From an uncultured Bacteroidales bacterium (lineage in GTDB: Bacteria > Bacteroidota > Bacteroidia > Bacteroidales > Bacteroidaceae), in NCBI GenBank assembly GCA_937995875.1, contig CALKIW010000008.1, forward strand, positions 36,850 to 100,849: a stretch of 64,000 bases of DNA. The letters run 5' to 3'. A program made the translations under genes and the position numbers. This document shows, one piece after another, positions 17,793-26,185 of this stretch. The notes under the pieces are model-generated. The model was not told the origin of the DNA. It worked only from the letters and a program-made list of their open reading frames with translations, and made no database searches. How positions within the stretch are numbered: the stretch's first letter is position 1; each line of letters starts with the position of its first letter.

Positions 17793-19238
17793 ATGAAACA
17801 GACCAAAATAGTATGTTCCATCAGTGATCAGAGATGTGACGTCGATTTTCTCCGCAAATTGTTTTTTGCCGGAATGAACGTGGTTAGGATGAATACAGCC
17901 CATGCCACCCCGGAGGGCATTCGACATATTATCAATAATACGAGAGCTGTTTCGTCTCACATTGGTATTCTTATTGACACTAAGGGGCCGGAGATACGCA
18001 CAACGGCCGTAGAAACCCCAATAATATATAAAAGGGGAGACGTGGTTAAAATTTTCGGCCGTCCGCAAATGAATACCACGCACGACATTGTTAATCTCTC
18101 TTTCACGGACATTGCCAATGATATAAGAGTGGGCGACAATATTCTTTTTGATGACGGCGCACTCAACATGGAAGTGACTGACATTGTAGGTCCAACGATT
18201 TTTGCTCGTGTAACCAATGATGGCGTATTGGGGTCGCACAAAAGTGTAAACATTCCCGGAGAACACATTAATCTACCTGCACTTACAGAAAAAGATAAGG
18301 ACAATATTCTTCTCGCTATTGAAGAAGATATAGATTTTATAGCCCATAGTTTTGTGCGTTCGGCAGCCGATGTAAAAGCCGTGCAGAGCATTCTCGACGA
18401 ACATCATTCCGACATTAAGATTATATCGAAGATCGAAAATCAGGAGGGAGTAGACAATATCGATGAGATTATCGACGCCAGCTATGGTATTATGATTGCG
18501 CGTGGAGACCTTGGTATTGAGGTGCCTTTCGAACAAATTCCGGGAATACAACGCAGCATTATTCATAAATGTGTGCAAAAGAAAAAACCCGTTATTGTGG
18601 CCACGCAAATGCTCCATACGATGATCAACAACCCCAGACCCACTCGTGCAGAGGTAACGGACATAGCCAATGCCATTTATTCCAACACCGATGCGCTGAT
18701 GCTCAGCGGTGAGACGGCTGCGGGCAAATATCCGGTAGAGGCCGTACAGACCATGTCGGCCATTGCAGAGCAGGCGGAGAAGGATCGCGCTCACTTCGGA
18801 GTACAAGACGAAGTGCCGTTGAGTCCCAACTGTTCACAGAAAGATTTTCTCGCTCATACGGCAATCAGCTCTACCCGCCAGTTGGGTGTGGCAGGTATCA
18901 TTACCGACTCTGAGACCGGTGAAACGGCACGCCATTTGGCAGCTTTTCGTGGTCCGAAACCCATTCTTGCCATCTGTTACAAGGAAAAAACGCAGCGTTG
19001 GCTCAATCTTTCGTATGGAATTATACCTATTTATCAGAAGGAATACGTCAGCTCTGAATATATGTTCATGGCAGCTTTACGTATGCTTCGACAGAAGAAA
19101 TATATTGGTTTAGACGACAAGATAGCCTATTTGTCCGGGTCGTTTGGCGAAAACGGCGGTACTACCTTTGTTGAAATCAATGATGTGAGAAACGTGTTCG
19201 AAAAGAGCTATCAATTCCACCTGCCCGACAGACGATAA
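17793..19238 (+). CDS. pyk: Pyruvate kinase
   Basis: A 481-residue glycolytic enzyme converting PEP and ADP to pyruvate and ATP. Visible motifs: DTKGPEIRT, KIENQEGVDNIDEI with the active-site lysine, RGDLGIEVPFEQIP, KPVIVATQML and LSGETAAGKYPVEAV. The N-terminal motif reads MNTAHAT rather than the usual N-x-S-H-G, a mild variation. It is transcribed alone with a strong terminator at 19328. Start ATG 17793. Confidence 0.97.
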   Translation: MKQTKIVCSISDQRCDVDFLRKLFFAGMNVVRMNTAHATPEGIRHIINNTRAVSSHIGILIDTKGPEIRTTAVETPIIYKRGDVVKIFGRPQMNTTHDIVNLSFTDIANDIRVGDNILFDDGALNMEVTDIVGPTIFARVTNDGVLGSHKSVNIPGEHINLPALTEKDKDNILLAIEEDIDFIAHSFVRSAADVKAVQSILDEHHSDIKIISKIENQEGVDNIDEIIDASYGIMIARGDLGIEVPFEQIPGIQRSIIHKCVQKKKPVIVATQMLHTMINNPRPTRAEVTDIANAIYSNTDALMLSGETAAGKYPVEAVQTMSAIAEQAEKDRAHFGVQDEVPLSPNCSQKDFLAHTAISSTRQLGVAGIITDSETGETARHLAAFRGPKPILAICYKEKTQRWLNLSYGIIPIYQKEYVSSEYMFMAALRMLRQKKYIGLDDKIAYLSGSFGENGGTTFVEINDVRNVFEKSYQFHLPDRR

Positions 19239-19327
19239 ACTAAACAGAGCCATCAACGACATAAAGGGAATTTCTCTAAGTGCTTGGGGCCATGATTTTC
19301 GTTGTTTTCAATACAGATAGACAGATA

Positions 19328-19366
19328 AAAAGCCTTGTACATTTATATTTAATGTACAAGGCTTTT
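19328..19366. terminator. Terminator hairpin after pyk
   Basis: A perfect 16-bp stem AAAAGCCTTGTACATT / AATGTACAAGGCTTTT with a 7-nt loop, A-rich on one side and T-rich on the other, so it can act in both directions. About 90 nt after the pyk stop. Confidence 0.85.
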
Positions 19367-19490
19367 GTAATATGGCGGTATTCGAAAAGATATATCAGTT
19401 GTTTCTTTTCTTCGACAAATCAACATAAAGTGGGAGAGTCTCTCGCCGTTTCATTGCCGGAAGTATTTTATAAGGACCTCGACTGTGATA

Positions 19491-19697
19491 CTATTTCTTC
19501 ATTCGCCAAACCCCGTTATGATACGTACCGACTATGCTGTCGCTTGCATCTAATATATAGCCATGTCGGTAGGTATCTATGACCACGTTTTGCGGGTTCA
19601 GTATGCAGTCGTTGTTATAATGCCCAATAACCACTTGATGTTTACCGAAGATGTAACCATTTGCGTATGTCTGATAGAATTTGTAGGAACAACCCAT
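19491..19697 (-). CDS. Small protein of three beta-repeat units
   Basis: A 68-residue protein with three internal repeats of about 15-16 residues: NGYIFGKHQVVIGHY (13-27), NNDCILNPQNVVIDTY (28-43) and RHGYILDASDSIVGTY (44-59), then a half unit. The pattern x-G-Y-I-x6-I-G-x-Y resembles the repetitive beta-propeller-like or 'beta-flower' proteins common in Bacteroidetes. Those usually carry a signal peptide, and none is present here, so it may be truncated. An upstream in-frame stop and a TACCTTTG box 23-30 nt before the ATG support a real gene. Confidence 0.5.
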   Translation of the reverse strand: MGCSYKFYQTYANGYIFGKHQVVIGHYNNDCILNPQNVVIDTYRHGYILDASDSIVGTYHNGVWRMKK

Positions 19698-19719
19698 ACT
19701 GATTGTTAAGGGACTAATC

Positions 19720-19727
19720 CAAAGGTA
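19720..19727 (-). promoter_or_regulatory. -7 box before the small beta-repeat gene
   Basis: Minus strand TACCTTTG, matching TAnnTTTG, 23 nt upstream of the ATG at 19697. Confidence 0.45.
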
Positions 19728-19839
19728 ATGAATGTTTTAGCACTTCATATTCTTGAAATAATGATAACAAAAACAATACGCTTCTGAACTATATTCCCTT
19801 GCATCACAATGATATTTTTCGAGAAGAAGACAGTAGGTT

Positions 19840-21075
19840 TTATTCTATTTTCCCGTATCCCACCAACCTATCTGTGCGTTCACCATTTCCACGAAAATAC
19901 ACCAGCATTTGGTAAGCGTTCTGAGTTTGATAGAAATTGCCTTCTGAGGGTACCGGAACCATACGTCCATCTGTCTGTTGCAGTAGATATTGATAGTTGT
20001 AATAGCCCTGTTTCAGCCACACACTTGCCTTATATAGCTGTTGCGTCTCGTCCCATTCCATCTTGTATTTTGGAATAAACCAGTCGTTGGTCCATACTCC
20101 GTTCAAATAGACTTCACCGGGCAGTCGGGGAGAAGCAAGTCGGAAGTGTACCATTGCATATTCCGAAAGCACATTGTTATCCCAGTTATCCGAATTTCGT
20201 ATGTAGAAACCGCCGTCGGCATCCTCATCGTACACATAACTTGGGCGGGGCTCGTCGGTCCATATAGTTGCATGATACATCTCGCCGTCCCACGTCATAC
20301 TTTCCAGCCCCATCGTGGTGTGACTCACATCGAGCATCTCAAATTTCCGGTATTCGTTTCCTCCGTCGAATATCAAATCACGGTTATGGTCCCACATCAA
20401 ACCGTTATTGCTTACATATTGTGGTTTAGAATTCACCACAGCATTATCCCACCGTCCGTTTTGCATCACTACAGTTTTCACCTGTGCGGATGGGTCGGTC
20501 ACCCTGATGTTTCCATAATCTACTTGCAGTGAAAGCTGCTGATGCCGACCGTTTATATCTGCATCTGTGTTTGTGGTCAGCTCCATACTTACGCTCATGC
20601 GTGGCTCCACCACCATAAAGCATGCTGTAAATGCCACCGCATCTTCATTATACTCATCGTACACCGTTACTTTGTAATTACCTCCAAGCTTTATTTTGCA
20701 TTTGTTGTTGGGTATATTAAACTGATAATGAGTATATAACTGATTTGTGTTTAAGGATTGTCTAAAGTCCTCTATGGTGTTTCCACTGGCAAATCCCTCG
20801 CAATAATCACTCTCGAAAATGCCTTCCGATACGGTCCAGTCGGCCTCGCAGTGCTCCAATTTGTAGGAATAACGATGATAATCATGCGTAAGATCATCGA
20901 ACGAAATAGTCAGAGGTGTTTGTTGTCCCAGCACAATGATTGGCAAATCCATCCAATTATCACCAGCCACCACTTGCAGCGACGCAATGCGTTGGCTGAC
21001 AATCTCGTGGCGCTGACCAAACAAAGATAATCCAATGCAGGTAAAAAATATAATCAATAAGAAAGGTCTTTTCAT
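19840..21075 (-). CDS. DUF5103 / type IX secretion plug-domain protein
   Basis: A 411-residue exported protein. MKRPFLLIIFFTCIGLSLFGQ is a standard signal peptide, which is why the ATG at 21075 is preferred over 21126. The mature part is a beta-rich, aromatic sequence with WxxSDYCEGF-like and YIRNSDNWDNN blocks typical of DUF5103, the family that contains the plug of the SprA translocon of the type IX secretion system. Homologues also occur in species without that system, so the role here is not certain. No other T9SS genes are in the window. Confidence 0.85.
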   Translation of the reverse strand: MKRPFLLIIFFTCIGLSLFGQRHEIVSQRIASLQVVAGDNWMDLPIIVLGQQTPLTISFDDLTHDYHRYSYKLEHCEADWTVSEGIFESDYCEGFASGNTIEDFRQSLNTNQLYTHYQFNIPNNKCKIKLGGNYKVTVYDEYNEDAVAFTACFMVVEPRMSVSMELTTNTDADINGRHQQLSLQVDYGNIRVTDPSAQVKTVVMQNGRWDNAVVNSKPQYVSNNGLMWDHNRDLIFDGGNEYRKFEMLDVSHTTMGLESMTWDGEMYHATIWTDEPRPSYVYDEDADGGFYIRNSDNWDNNVLSEYAMVHFRLASPRLPGEVYLNGVWTNDWFIPKYKMEWDETQQLYKASVWLKQGYYNYQYLLQQTDGRMVPVPSEGNFYQTQNAYQMLVYFRGNGERTDRLVGYGKIE

Positions 21076-21095
21076 TGCATATCTATTATATGATG

Positions 21096-21103
21096 CAAAT
21101 ATA
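21096..21103 (-). promoter_or_regulatory. -7 box of the DUF5103 gene
   Basis: Minus strand TATATTTG, matching TAnnTTTG, about 20 nt before the ATG at 21075. Confidence 0.55.
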
Positions 21104-21248
21104 AACAAAAGGAGGTGATACGACAAATTAAAAGAACAAAGTTTAAGAAAGACTTGAAGCGTCTGACAATATGCAATATGACAATCGAATACTAACAGAC
21201 TTCTTGATATCGTTTAGGTCCGTTGGTTTTAATGACAGCACATAATAA

Positions 21249-21279
21249 AAGCGTCTTCTCATGATTGGAGAAGACGCTT
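21249..21279 (-). terminator. Intrinsic terminator of pgk
   Basis: Perfect 12-bp stem AAGCGTCTTCTC / GAGAAGACGCTT with a 7-nt loop, followed on the minus strand by TTTATTATG. It lies about 55 nt after the pgk stop. Confidence 0.8.
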
Positions 21280-21333
21280 AGTATATGTAAAGATCTCATG
21301 TTAGAATGAGACGGCTTGTCTATTCAAAAGAGT

Positions 21334-22584
21334 TTAGCCTTTAATTGCAGCTACACCGGGGAGCGTTTTGCCCTCAATGGCCTCAAGCATGGCACCACCA
21401 CCTGTGGAAACATAAGATACCTTCTCGGCCAAGCCAAACTTATTGACAGCTGCAACAGAGTCGCCACCACCTACGAGCGAGAACGCACCGTTCTTCTGGG
21501 TAGCCTCAGCAACATACTTGGCAATCTCACCGGTACCGTGAGCAAAGTTTTCCAATTCGAAAACACCTACCGGACCGTTCCAGAGAATGGTCTTTGAGTC
21601 GAGGATAATCTGCTTCCACTCTGCCAAACTTGCCTCACTGGCATCCATGCCTTCCCATTCGTCAGGAATCTGGTCAATCGGGAATACCTTACGCTCAGTA
21701 TCGTTAGAGAATTCCTTACCGCAAAGCGTTGCAACAGAAAGTGAAAGGTTTACACCTTTCTTCTTAGCTTCAGCCATTACGTTCAGTGCCTCAGGCATCA
21801 ACTCGTCCTCATGCAGAGACTTTCCAATCTTGCCGCCCTGAGCTTTGATGAAAGTATAACCCATACCGCCACCAATGATCAAATTATCAACCTTGTCGAG
21901 CAAGTTCTTGATAACGCCGAGTTTAGAGCTAACCTTAGAGCCACCAATAATGGCGGTGAAAGGATGCTTGGCATTCTTCAATACGTTGTCGATAGCTGTC
22001 ACTTCCTTCTCCATCAGGAAACCGAGCATCTTAGCATCTGTGTCGAAATAATCGGCGATGACTGCGGTAGAAGCATGCTTACGGTGAGCGGTACCAAAGG
22101 CGTCGTTTACGTAAACATCAGCATACGAAGCCAGTTTCTTGGCAAATTCCTTCTGAGATTCCTTAAGAGCTTTCTTTGCTTCGTTATATTCGGGAGTACC
22201 CTTTTCAACGCCAACAGGCTTGCCCTCTTCTTCCGGATAGAAGCGAAGGTTTTCAAGCAACAAAGCCTCACCCATCTTCAAAGCTGCAGCTTCAGCCTCA
22301 GCGTTGCCACAGTCCTTAGCAAACTTAACATCAACACCGAGAGCCTTCGATACGTTTGGTACAATCTGGCTCAGGCTCAACTTCTCATTAACCTTACCTT
22401 TAGGTTTCCCCATGTGGCTCATCATGATTACAGCGCCGCCGTCTGCCAGCACCTTCTTCAATGTGGGAAGAGCACCGCGAATACGAGTGTCGTCTGTAAC
22501 ATGTCCGTTTTCGTCCAATGGCACGTTGAAATCTACGCGAACGATAGCCTTCTTACCGGCAAAGTTAAATTGTTCGATTGTCAT
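21334..22584 (-). CDS. pgk: Phosphoglycerate kinase
   Basis: A 416-residue glycolytic kinase (1,3-bisphosphoglycerate + ADP to 3-phosphoglycerate + ATP). The N-terminal signature VRVDFNVPL is at residues 16-24. Also seen: [36 protein letters not shown], the central hinge GGSKVSSKL, and the C-terminal GGGDSVAA nucleotide-binding loop. Monocistronic, with its own -7 box (22630) and terminator (21249). Start ATG 22584. Confidence 0.98.
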   Translation of the reverse strand: MTIEQFNFAGKKAIVRVDFNVPLDENGHVTDDTRIRGALPTLKKVLADGGAVIMMSHMGKPKGKVNEKLSLSQIVPNVSKALGVDVKFAKDCGNAEAEAAALKMGEALLLENLRFYPEEEGKPVGVEKGTPEYNEAKKALKESQKEFAKKLASYADVYVNDAFGTAHRKHASTAVIADYFDTDAKMLGFLMEKEVTAIDNVLKNAKHPFTAIIGGSKVSSKLGVIKNLLDKVDNLIIGGGMGYTFIKAQGGKIGKSLHEDELMPEALNVMAEAKKKGVNLSLSVATLCGKEFSNDTERKVFPIDQIPDEWEGMDASEASLAEWKQIILDSKTILWNGPVGVFELENFAHGTGEIAKYVAEATQKNGAFSLVGGGDSVAAVNKFGLAEKVSYVSTGGGAMLEAIEGKTLPGVAAIKG

Positions 22585-22629
22585 TTTATCTTTATTTTAA
22601 AGTTAGAAATTTTTCTGTCTGCAATATTG

Positions 22630-22637
22630 CAAAGTTA
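22630..22637 (-). promoter_or_regulatory. -7 box of pgk
   Basis: Minus strand TAACTTTG, matching TAnnTTTG, 46 nt before the pgk ATG. Confidence 0.55.
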
Positions 22638-22758
22638 ATCATTTTACGGGACAACATGAAAAACACAATATGATATTTTGGTTTTTTCACTCGTTTGCTT
22701 TCTATTTGTCATACGGATGTGGCAAAATGAGTGATGAGAGGTGTGACGCAGGTCCTCG

Positions 22759-23484
22759 TTAATCTTCATATTCCGTGTGATCTTCGATGCCTGCTTCCCT
22801 GAGAGCTTCGATACGCTCACGACAAGTACCACATTTGCCACAATGCTTTTCGCCACCTTTATAGCAACTCCAAGTTTCGGTATAGTCCAACCCCATTTCC
22901 TTGCCGCGACGCGCAATGTCACCTTTCGTAATGCCTGTGTAGGGAGCCAAAATCTCTATGCCGGGGAACGTTCCGGCCTTAATGGCTTCTGACATGGCAC
23001 TAACAAACTCCGGACGACAGTCAGGATAGATAGTGTGGTCGCCGGAATGATTGGCCATCATAACGTATTTCAGGTTACGGCTCTCGGCAATTCCGGCTGC
23101 AATGCTTATCATGATGCCGTTGCGAAAGGGTACAACGGTAGATTTCATGTTGTCTTCGTCATAATCGCCTTCGGGTATTGCATCGGCACCTTCGAGCAAA
23201 CTCGACTTGAAATACTTGCCCATGAAGTCTAACGGAATGGTAAGATGGGGAATCCCCAACCGTTTACAATGCAACTCCGCAAATAGAATCTCTCTGGCAT
23301 TATGGTTGCTACCATAATCGTAAGAAAGCCCCAAGGCAATACGATCTTTAAATTCATGAAGCATCGTGATGGAGTCCATCCCGCCACTTACGATAATAAT
23401 AGAGTCACGGTAACCCTGAGTAGGGACGTCCCCAATCCCCTGCAATGAAAAAGACGTTGCCTTGTCTATCTTGTTTTTATTCAT
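22759..23484 (-). CDS. queC: 7-cyano-7-deazaguanine synthase
   Basis: A 241-residue PP-loop ATPase that makes preQ0 for queuosine. The PP-loop SGGMDS is at residues 33-38. The C-terminal zinc-binding cluster CYKGGEKHCGKCGTC and the NGIMISIAAGIAE and DCRPEF blocks identify QueC. It follows radA by 56 nt on the same strand and may be co-transcribed with it. The other queuosine genes are not in the window. Confidence 0.95.
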   Translation of the reverse strand: MNKNKIDKATSFSLQGIGDVPTQGYRDSIIIVSGGMDSITMLHEFKDRIALGLSYDYGSNHNAREILFAELHCKRLGIPHLTIPLDFMGKYFKSSLLEGADAIPEGDYDEDNMKSTVVPFRNGIMISIAAGIAESRNLKYVMMANHSGDHTIYPDCRPEFVSAMSEAIKAGTFPGIEILAPYTGITKGDIARRGKEMGLDYTETWSCYKGGEKHCGKCGTCRERIEALREAGIEDHTEYED

Positions 23485-23540
23485 AATACATCTTGCGTTA
23501 GACCATCAACTCTCTCCTTGAGCAGAGTTTAAACTGAATC

Positions 23541-24950
23541 TTATCCAAACAAACATCTCAATGCTCCTTCCACTTTTTTTACGGGATGAAGCTCTATCTT
23601 ATACTTCTTGGCATTGAGATTCTTCATATTGTGCGAGGGTATGATAATGTGTTTGAATCCCAGCTTTTCAGCTTCGGCAATGCGTTGTTCCACCCTGCTC
23701 ACAGGGCGCACTTCGCCACTAAGTCCAACTTCGCCACACATACACCATCCCGCCTCTATAGGTGTATCAACATTACTTGAGAGAACAGCGGCTATTACGC
23801 TGAGGTCCATAGCCATATCGGTTACTCTTAGGCCTCCGGCTATGTTGAGAAAGACGTCTTTCTGCATCAGCTTGAAGCCCACTCGCTTCTCTAATACTGC
23901 CAGCAACATATTGAGTCTGCGCTGGTCGAAACCTGTGGCCGAACGTTGAGGGGTGCCATAGGCTGCCGATGAGACGAGAGCCTGCGTTTCGACGAGGAAT
24001 GGGCGCACGCCCTCAATGGCCGAACTGATGGCCACACCCGAAAGTCCATCATGGTCTTCGGTGAGCAAAAGTTCCGAAGGGTTGGAAACTTGACGCAGAC
24101 CGCTTTGCTGCATCTCGTAGATACCAAGCTCCGACGTACTCCCAAAGCGGTTTTTCATGCTTCGCAGTATGCGATACATATAATGTTGGTCTCCCTCAAA
24201 CTGAATAACCGTATCTACAATGTGTTCCAATATTTTCGGTCCGGCCAACGTGCCCTCCTTATTAATATGTCCAATCAAAATCACCGGCACACCACTGGTC
24301 TTGGCGAAGCGGAGTAGGGCGGATGCACATTCCCGCACCTGCGTGATGCTTCCGGGAGACGAGTCTACCGTTTCGGTGGAAATAGTCTGAATGGAGTCTA
24401 TAATGAGCAGTTCGGGTTTCACTTCCTGAATATGTCCGAAAATGTTCTCCAATGATGTCTCACACAACACAAATATGGAGTCGGGATTGTCGGGATTGAG
24501 ACGCTCGGCGCGCATCTTGATTTGGTGTGCACTTTCCTCACCACTTACGTAGAGAATATCTCGTTCCGACATCGAAAGAATGGTTTGAAGCGTGAGCGTA
24601 GACTTTCCTATGCCGGGCTCACCACCCAGCAAAATGATACTTCCCGGCACAATACCGCCTCCCAGCACTCGATTAAGTTCGGCATCGTGGGTATCGATGC
24701 GCGGCTCATCCTTGGCAGAGATGTCGTTCAGGCGCATAGGCTTGTTCTGAGAGTCAAGATGAAGATGGGTGCTCTTGTCTCCATGGCGAAGGGTCAATGC
24801 CGCACTCTTTGCCGCACCGGTACCCGATGTGTCGGCAACCTTTATTTTTTTGAACGATGACCATTCGCCGCATGAAGGACACTTGCCCAACCATTTAGCC
24901 GAGTCGTAGCCACAGTTACTACAAACATACATCGTTTTATCTTTTGCCAT
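23541..24950 (-). CDS. radA: DNA repair protein RadA
   Basis: A 469-residue RecA-like/Lon-like protein that promotes branch migration in recombination. It has an N-terminal C4 zinc finger (Cys10, 13, 24, 27), Walker A GGEPGIGKST at 109-118, the RadA-specific KNRFGST motif, and a C-terminal Lon-protease-like domain (LSGEVRPVSRVEQRIAEAEKLGF). Full length; start ATG 24950. The nearest -7 box on this strand is about 220 nt upstream, which would give a long leader. Confidence 0.97.
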   Translation of the reverse strand: MAKDKTMYVCSNCGYDSAKWLGKCPSCGEWSSFKKIKVADTSGTGAAKSAALTLRHGDKSTHLHLDSQNKPMRLNDISAKDEPRIDTHDAELNRVLGGGIVPGSIILLGGEPGIGKSTLTLQTILSMSERDILYVSGEESAHQIKMRAERLNPDNPDSIFVLCETSLENIFGHIQEVKPELLIIDSIQTISTETVDSSPGSITQVRECASALLRFAKTSGVPVILIGHINKEGTLAGPKILEHIVDTVIQFEGDQHYMYRILRSMKNRFGSTSELGIYEMQQSGLRQVSNPSELLLTEDHDGLSGVAISSAIEGVRPFLVETQALVSSAAYGTPQRSATGFDQRRLNMLLAVLEKRVGFKLMQKDVFLNIAGGLRVTDMAMDLSVIAAVLSSNVDTPIEAGWCMCGEVGLSGEVRPVSRVEQRIAEAEKLGFKHIIIPSHNMKNLNAKKYKIELHPVKKVEGALRCLFG

Positions 24951-25170
24951 TTTCTTTGGGAATTTATATTGTTTCAGGATTTGCTGTATGTTCGATTCGA
25001 CAGGAATTGAAAGCCGGTGCTACATATCCGGCACTGTAGAAATTGTTCGAAACAGTCATCAATATATTCGATAAGCTAAAGAAAAATCAGTATCTCCAGA
25101 TTTTGGTTTTGCCTAATTTCAAGGTGGCAGCTTCCTTCAACTCCACGAGTTCGATTTAAATTTACTCATG

Positions 25171-25178
25171 CAAAAGTA
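25171..25178 (-). promoter_or_regulatory. Possible -7 box for radA with a ~210-nt leader
   Basis: Minus strand TACTTTTG matches TAnnTTTG. If used, the radA leader would be about 210 nt and include a short GC-rich hairpin around 25015-25040. No riboswitch or leader peptide was recognised. Confidence 0.35.
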
Positions 25179-25211
25179 ATCTTTTTTTCCGTAATTGCAA
25201 AATATAATTAT

Positions 25212-25219
25212 TAACTTTG
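25212..25219 (+). promoter_or_regulatory. -7 box giving a nearly leaderless mRNA
   Basis: TAACTTTG ends only 7 nt before the ATG at 25227, so the predicted transcript starts at or next to the start codon. Confidence 0.5.
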
Positions 25220-25226
25220 CAATAGT

Positions 25227-26144
25227 ATGAAAAGACCTTTGTTTTACATTCTGTTGTTTGTCGTACCGTTTGCCTTTGCAGCCTGCGGACAATCGTATGA
25301 GCAGAAGCAGGCACTCTCGAAAAAACAGCGCTTGGAGGCAGCTCGGAGAGACTCCGCTGCCTTGAAAATTGCAACTACTCCGACGTTGGATTGTCTTCCA
25401 CTTTTTATTGCTTTAGAAGATAGTCTTTTCCAAAGCGGAGGGGTAGACGTGCGTCTCCGTGCGCGTACATCTCAGTTGGATGGCGACACGCTGATAGAAG
25501 GTGGACACGTGGAGGGATTCGTAACCGACCTTATTCGTGCCGAACGACTCAAGAAGCGTGGCACACCACTGCGCTATGTGGCGGCCACCAACAGCTACTG
25601 GCAGTTTATTTCCAATCGTTTGGCTCGTGTAAAGGAGCTTAAACAGATGTCAGACAAAATGGTAGCCATGACACGCTATTCGGCTACCGACTATCTGGCT
25701 GATCTTGCTATAGATAGTGCCAAAACCAAATACGAGGTCTATCGAGTACAGATTAACGACGTGGACATACGTTTGAAAATGCTTTTGAACAACGAAATAG
25801 ATGCTGTGTTACTTACTGAGCCACAGGCTTCTACTGCAGGAATGTTCAAAAATATTGTCTTGATGGATAGTCGCGACAAGGACATCCGCTTAGGCGTGAT
25901 TGCCTTCAGTGAGAAAGCATTGGCTCAAAAGGGTCGTCAGACGCAGCTTGACGCTTTTGTCAGAGTATATAATAATGTGTGCGATTCCATCAACCGGCAT
26001 GGAGCGACACACTATCGCGACATTATCAAAAAATACATGCACGTAGACGACAAGACCATCGATGCTTTGCCCAAACTGAATTATCAACGGGCTGCAGCAC
26101 CGCGCGAGAAAGATGTTGCCCGTGCAAAGCGGTATTGGAACTAA
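25227..26144 (+). CDS. Orphan ABC-type substrate-binding lipoprotein
   Basis: A 305-residue lipoprotein: MKRPLFYILLFVV signal and lipobox AFAAC with Cys20. The mature part begins with a charged helix and then reads like a NMT1/SsuA-type periplasmic binding protein (KIATTPTLDCLPLFIALEDSLF; NNEIDAVLLTEPQAST, the 'no more than a ligand site' region of this fold). The ligand is unknown. No permease or ATPase gene is adjacent; the next gene, 41 nt away, is a TPR protein. Family assignment is by overall pattern. Confidence 0.8.
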   Translation: MKRPLFYILLFVVPFAFAACGQSYEQKQALSKKQRLEAARRDSAALKIATTPTLDCLPLFIALEDSLFQSGGVDVRLRARTSQLDGDTLIEGGHVEGFVTDLIRAERLKKRGTPLRYVAATNSYWQFISNRLARVKELKQMSDKMVAMTRYSATDYLADLAIDSAKTKYEVYRVQINDVDIRLKMLLNNEIDAVLLTEPQASTAGMFKNIVLMDSRDKDIRLGVIAFSEKALAQKGRQTQLDAFVRVYNNVCDSINRHGATHYRDIIKKYMHVDDKTIDALPKLNYQRAAAPREKDVARAKRYWN

Positions 26145-26185
26145 TCTTTCGTGCTCATTTTCTTCATTTTTTCTTAATCTTCAAT

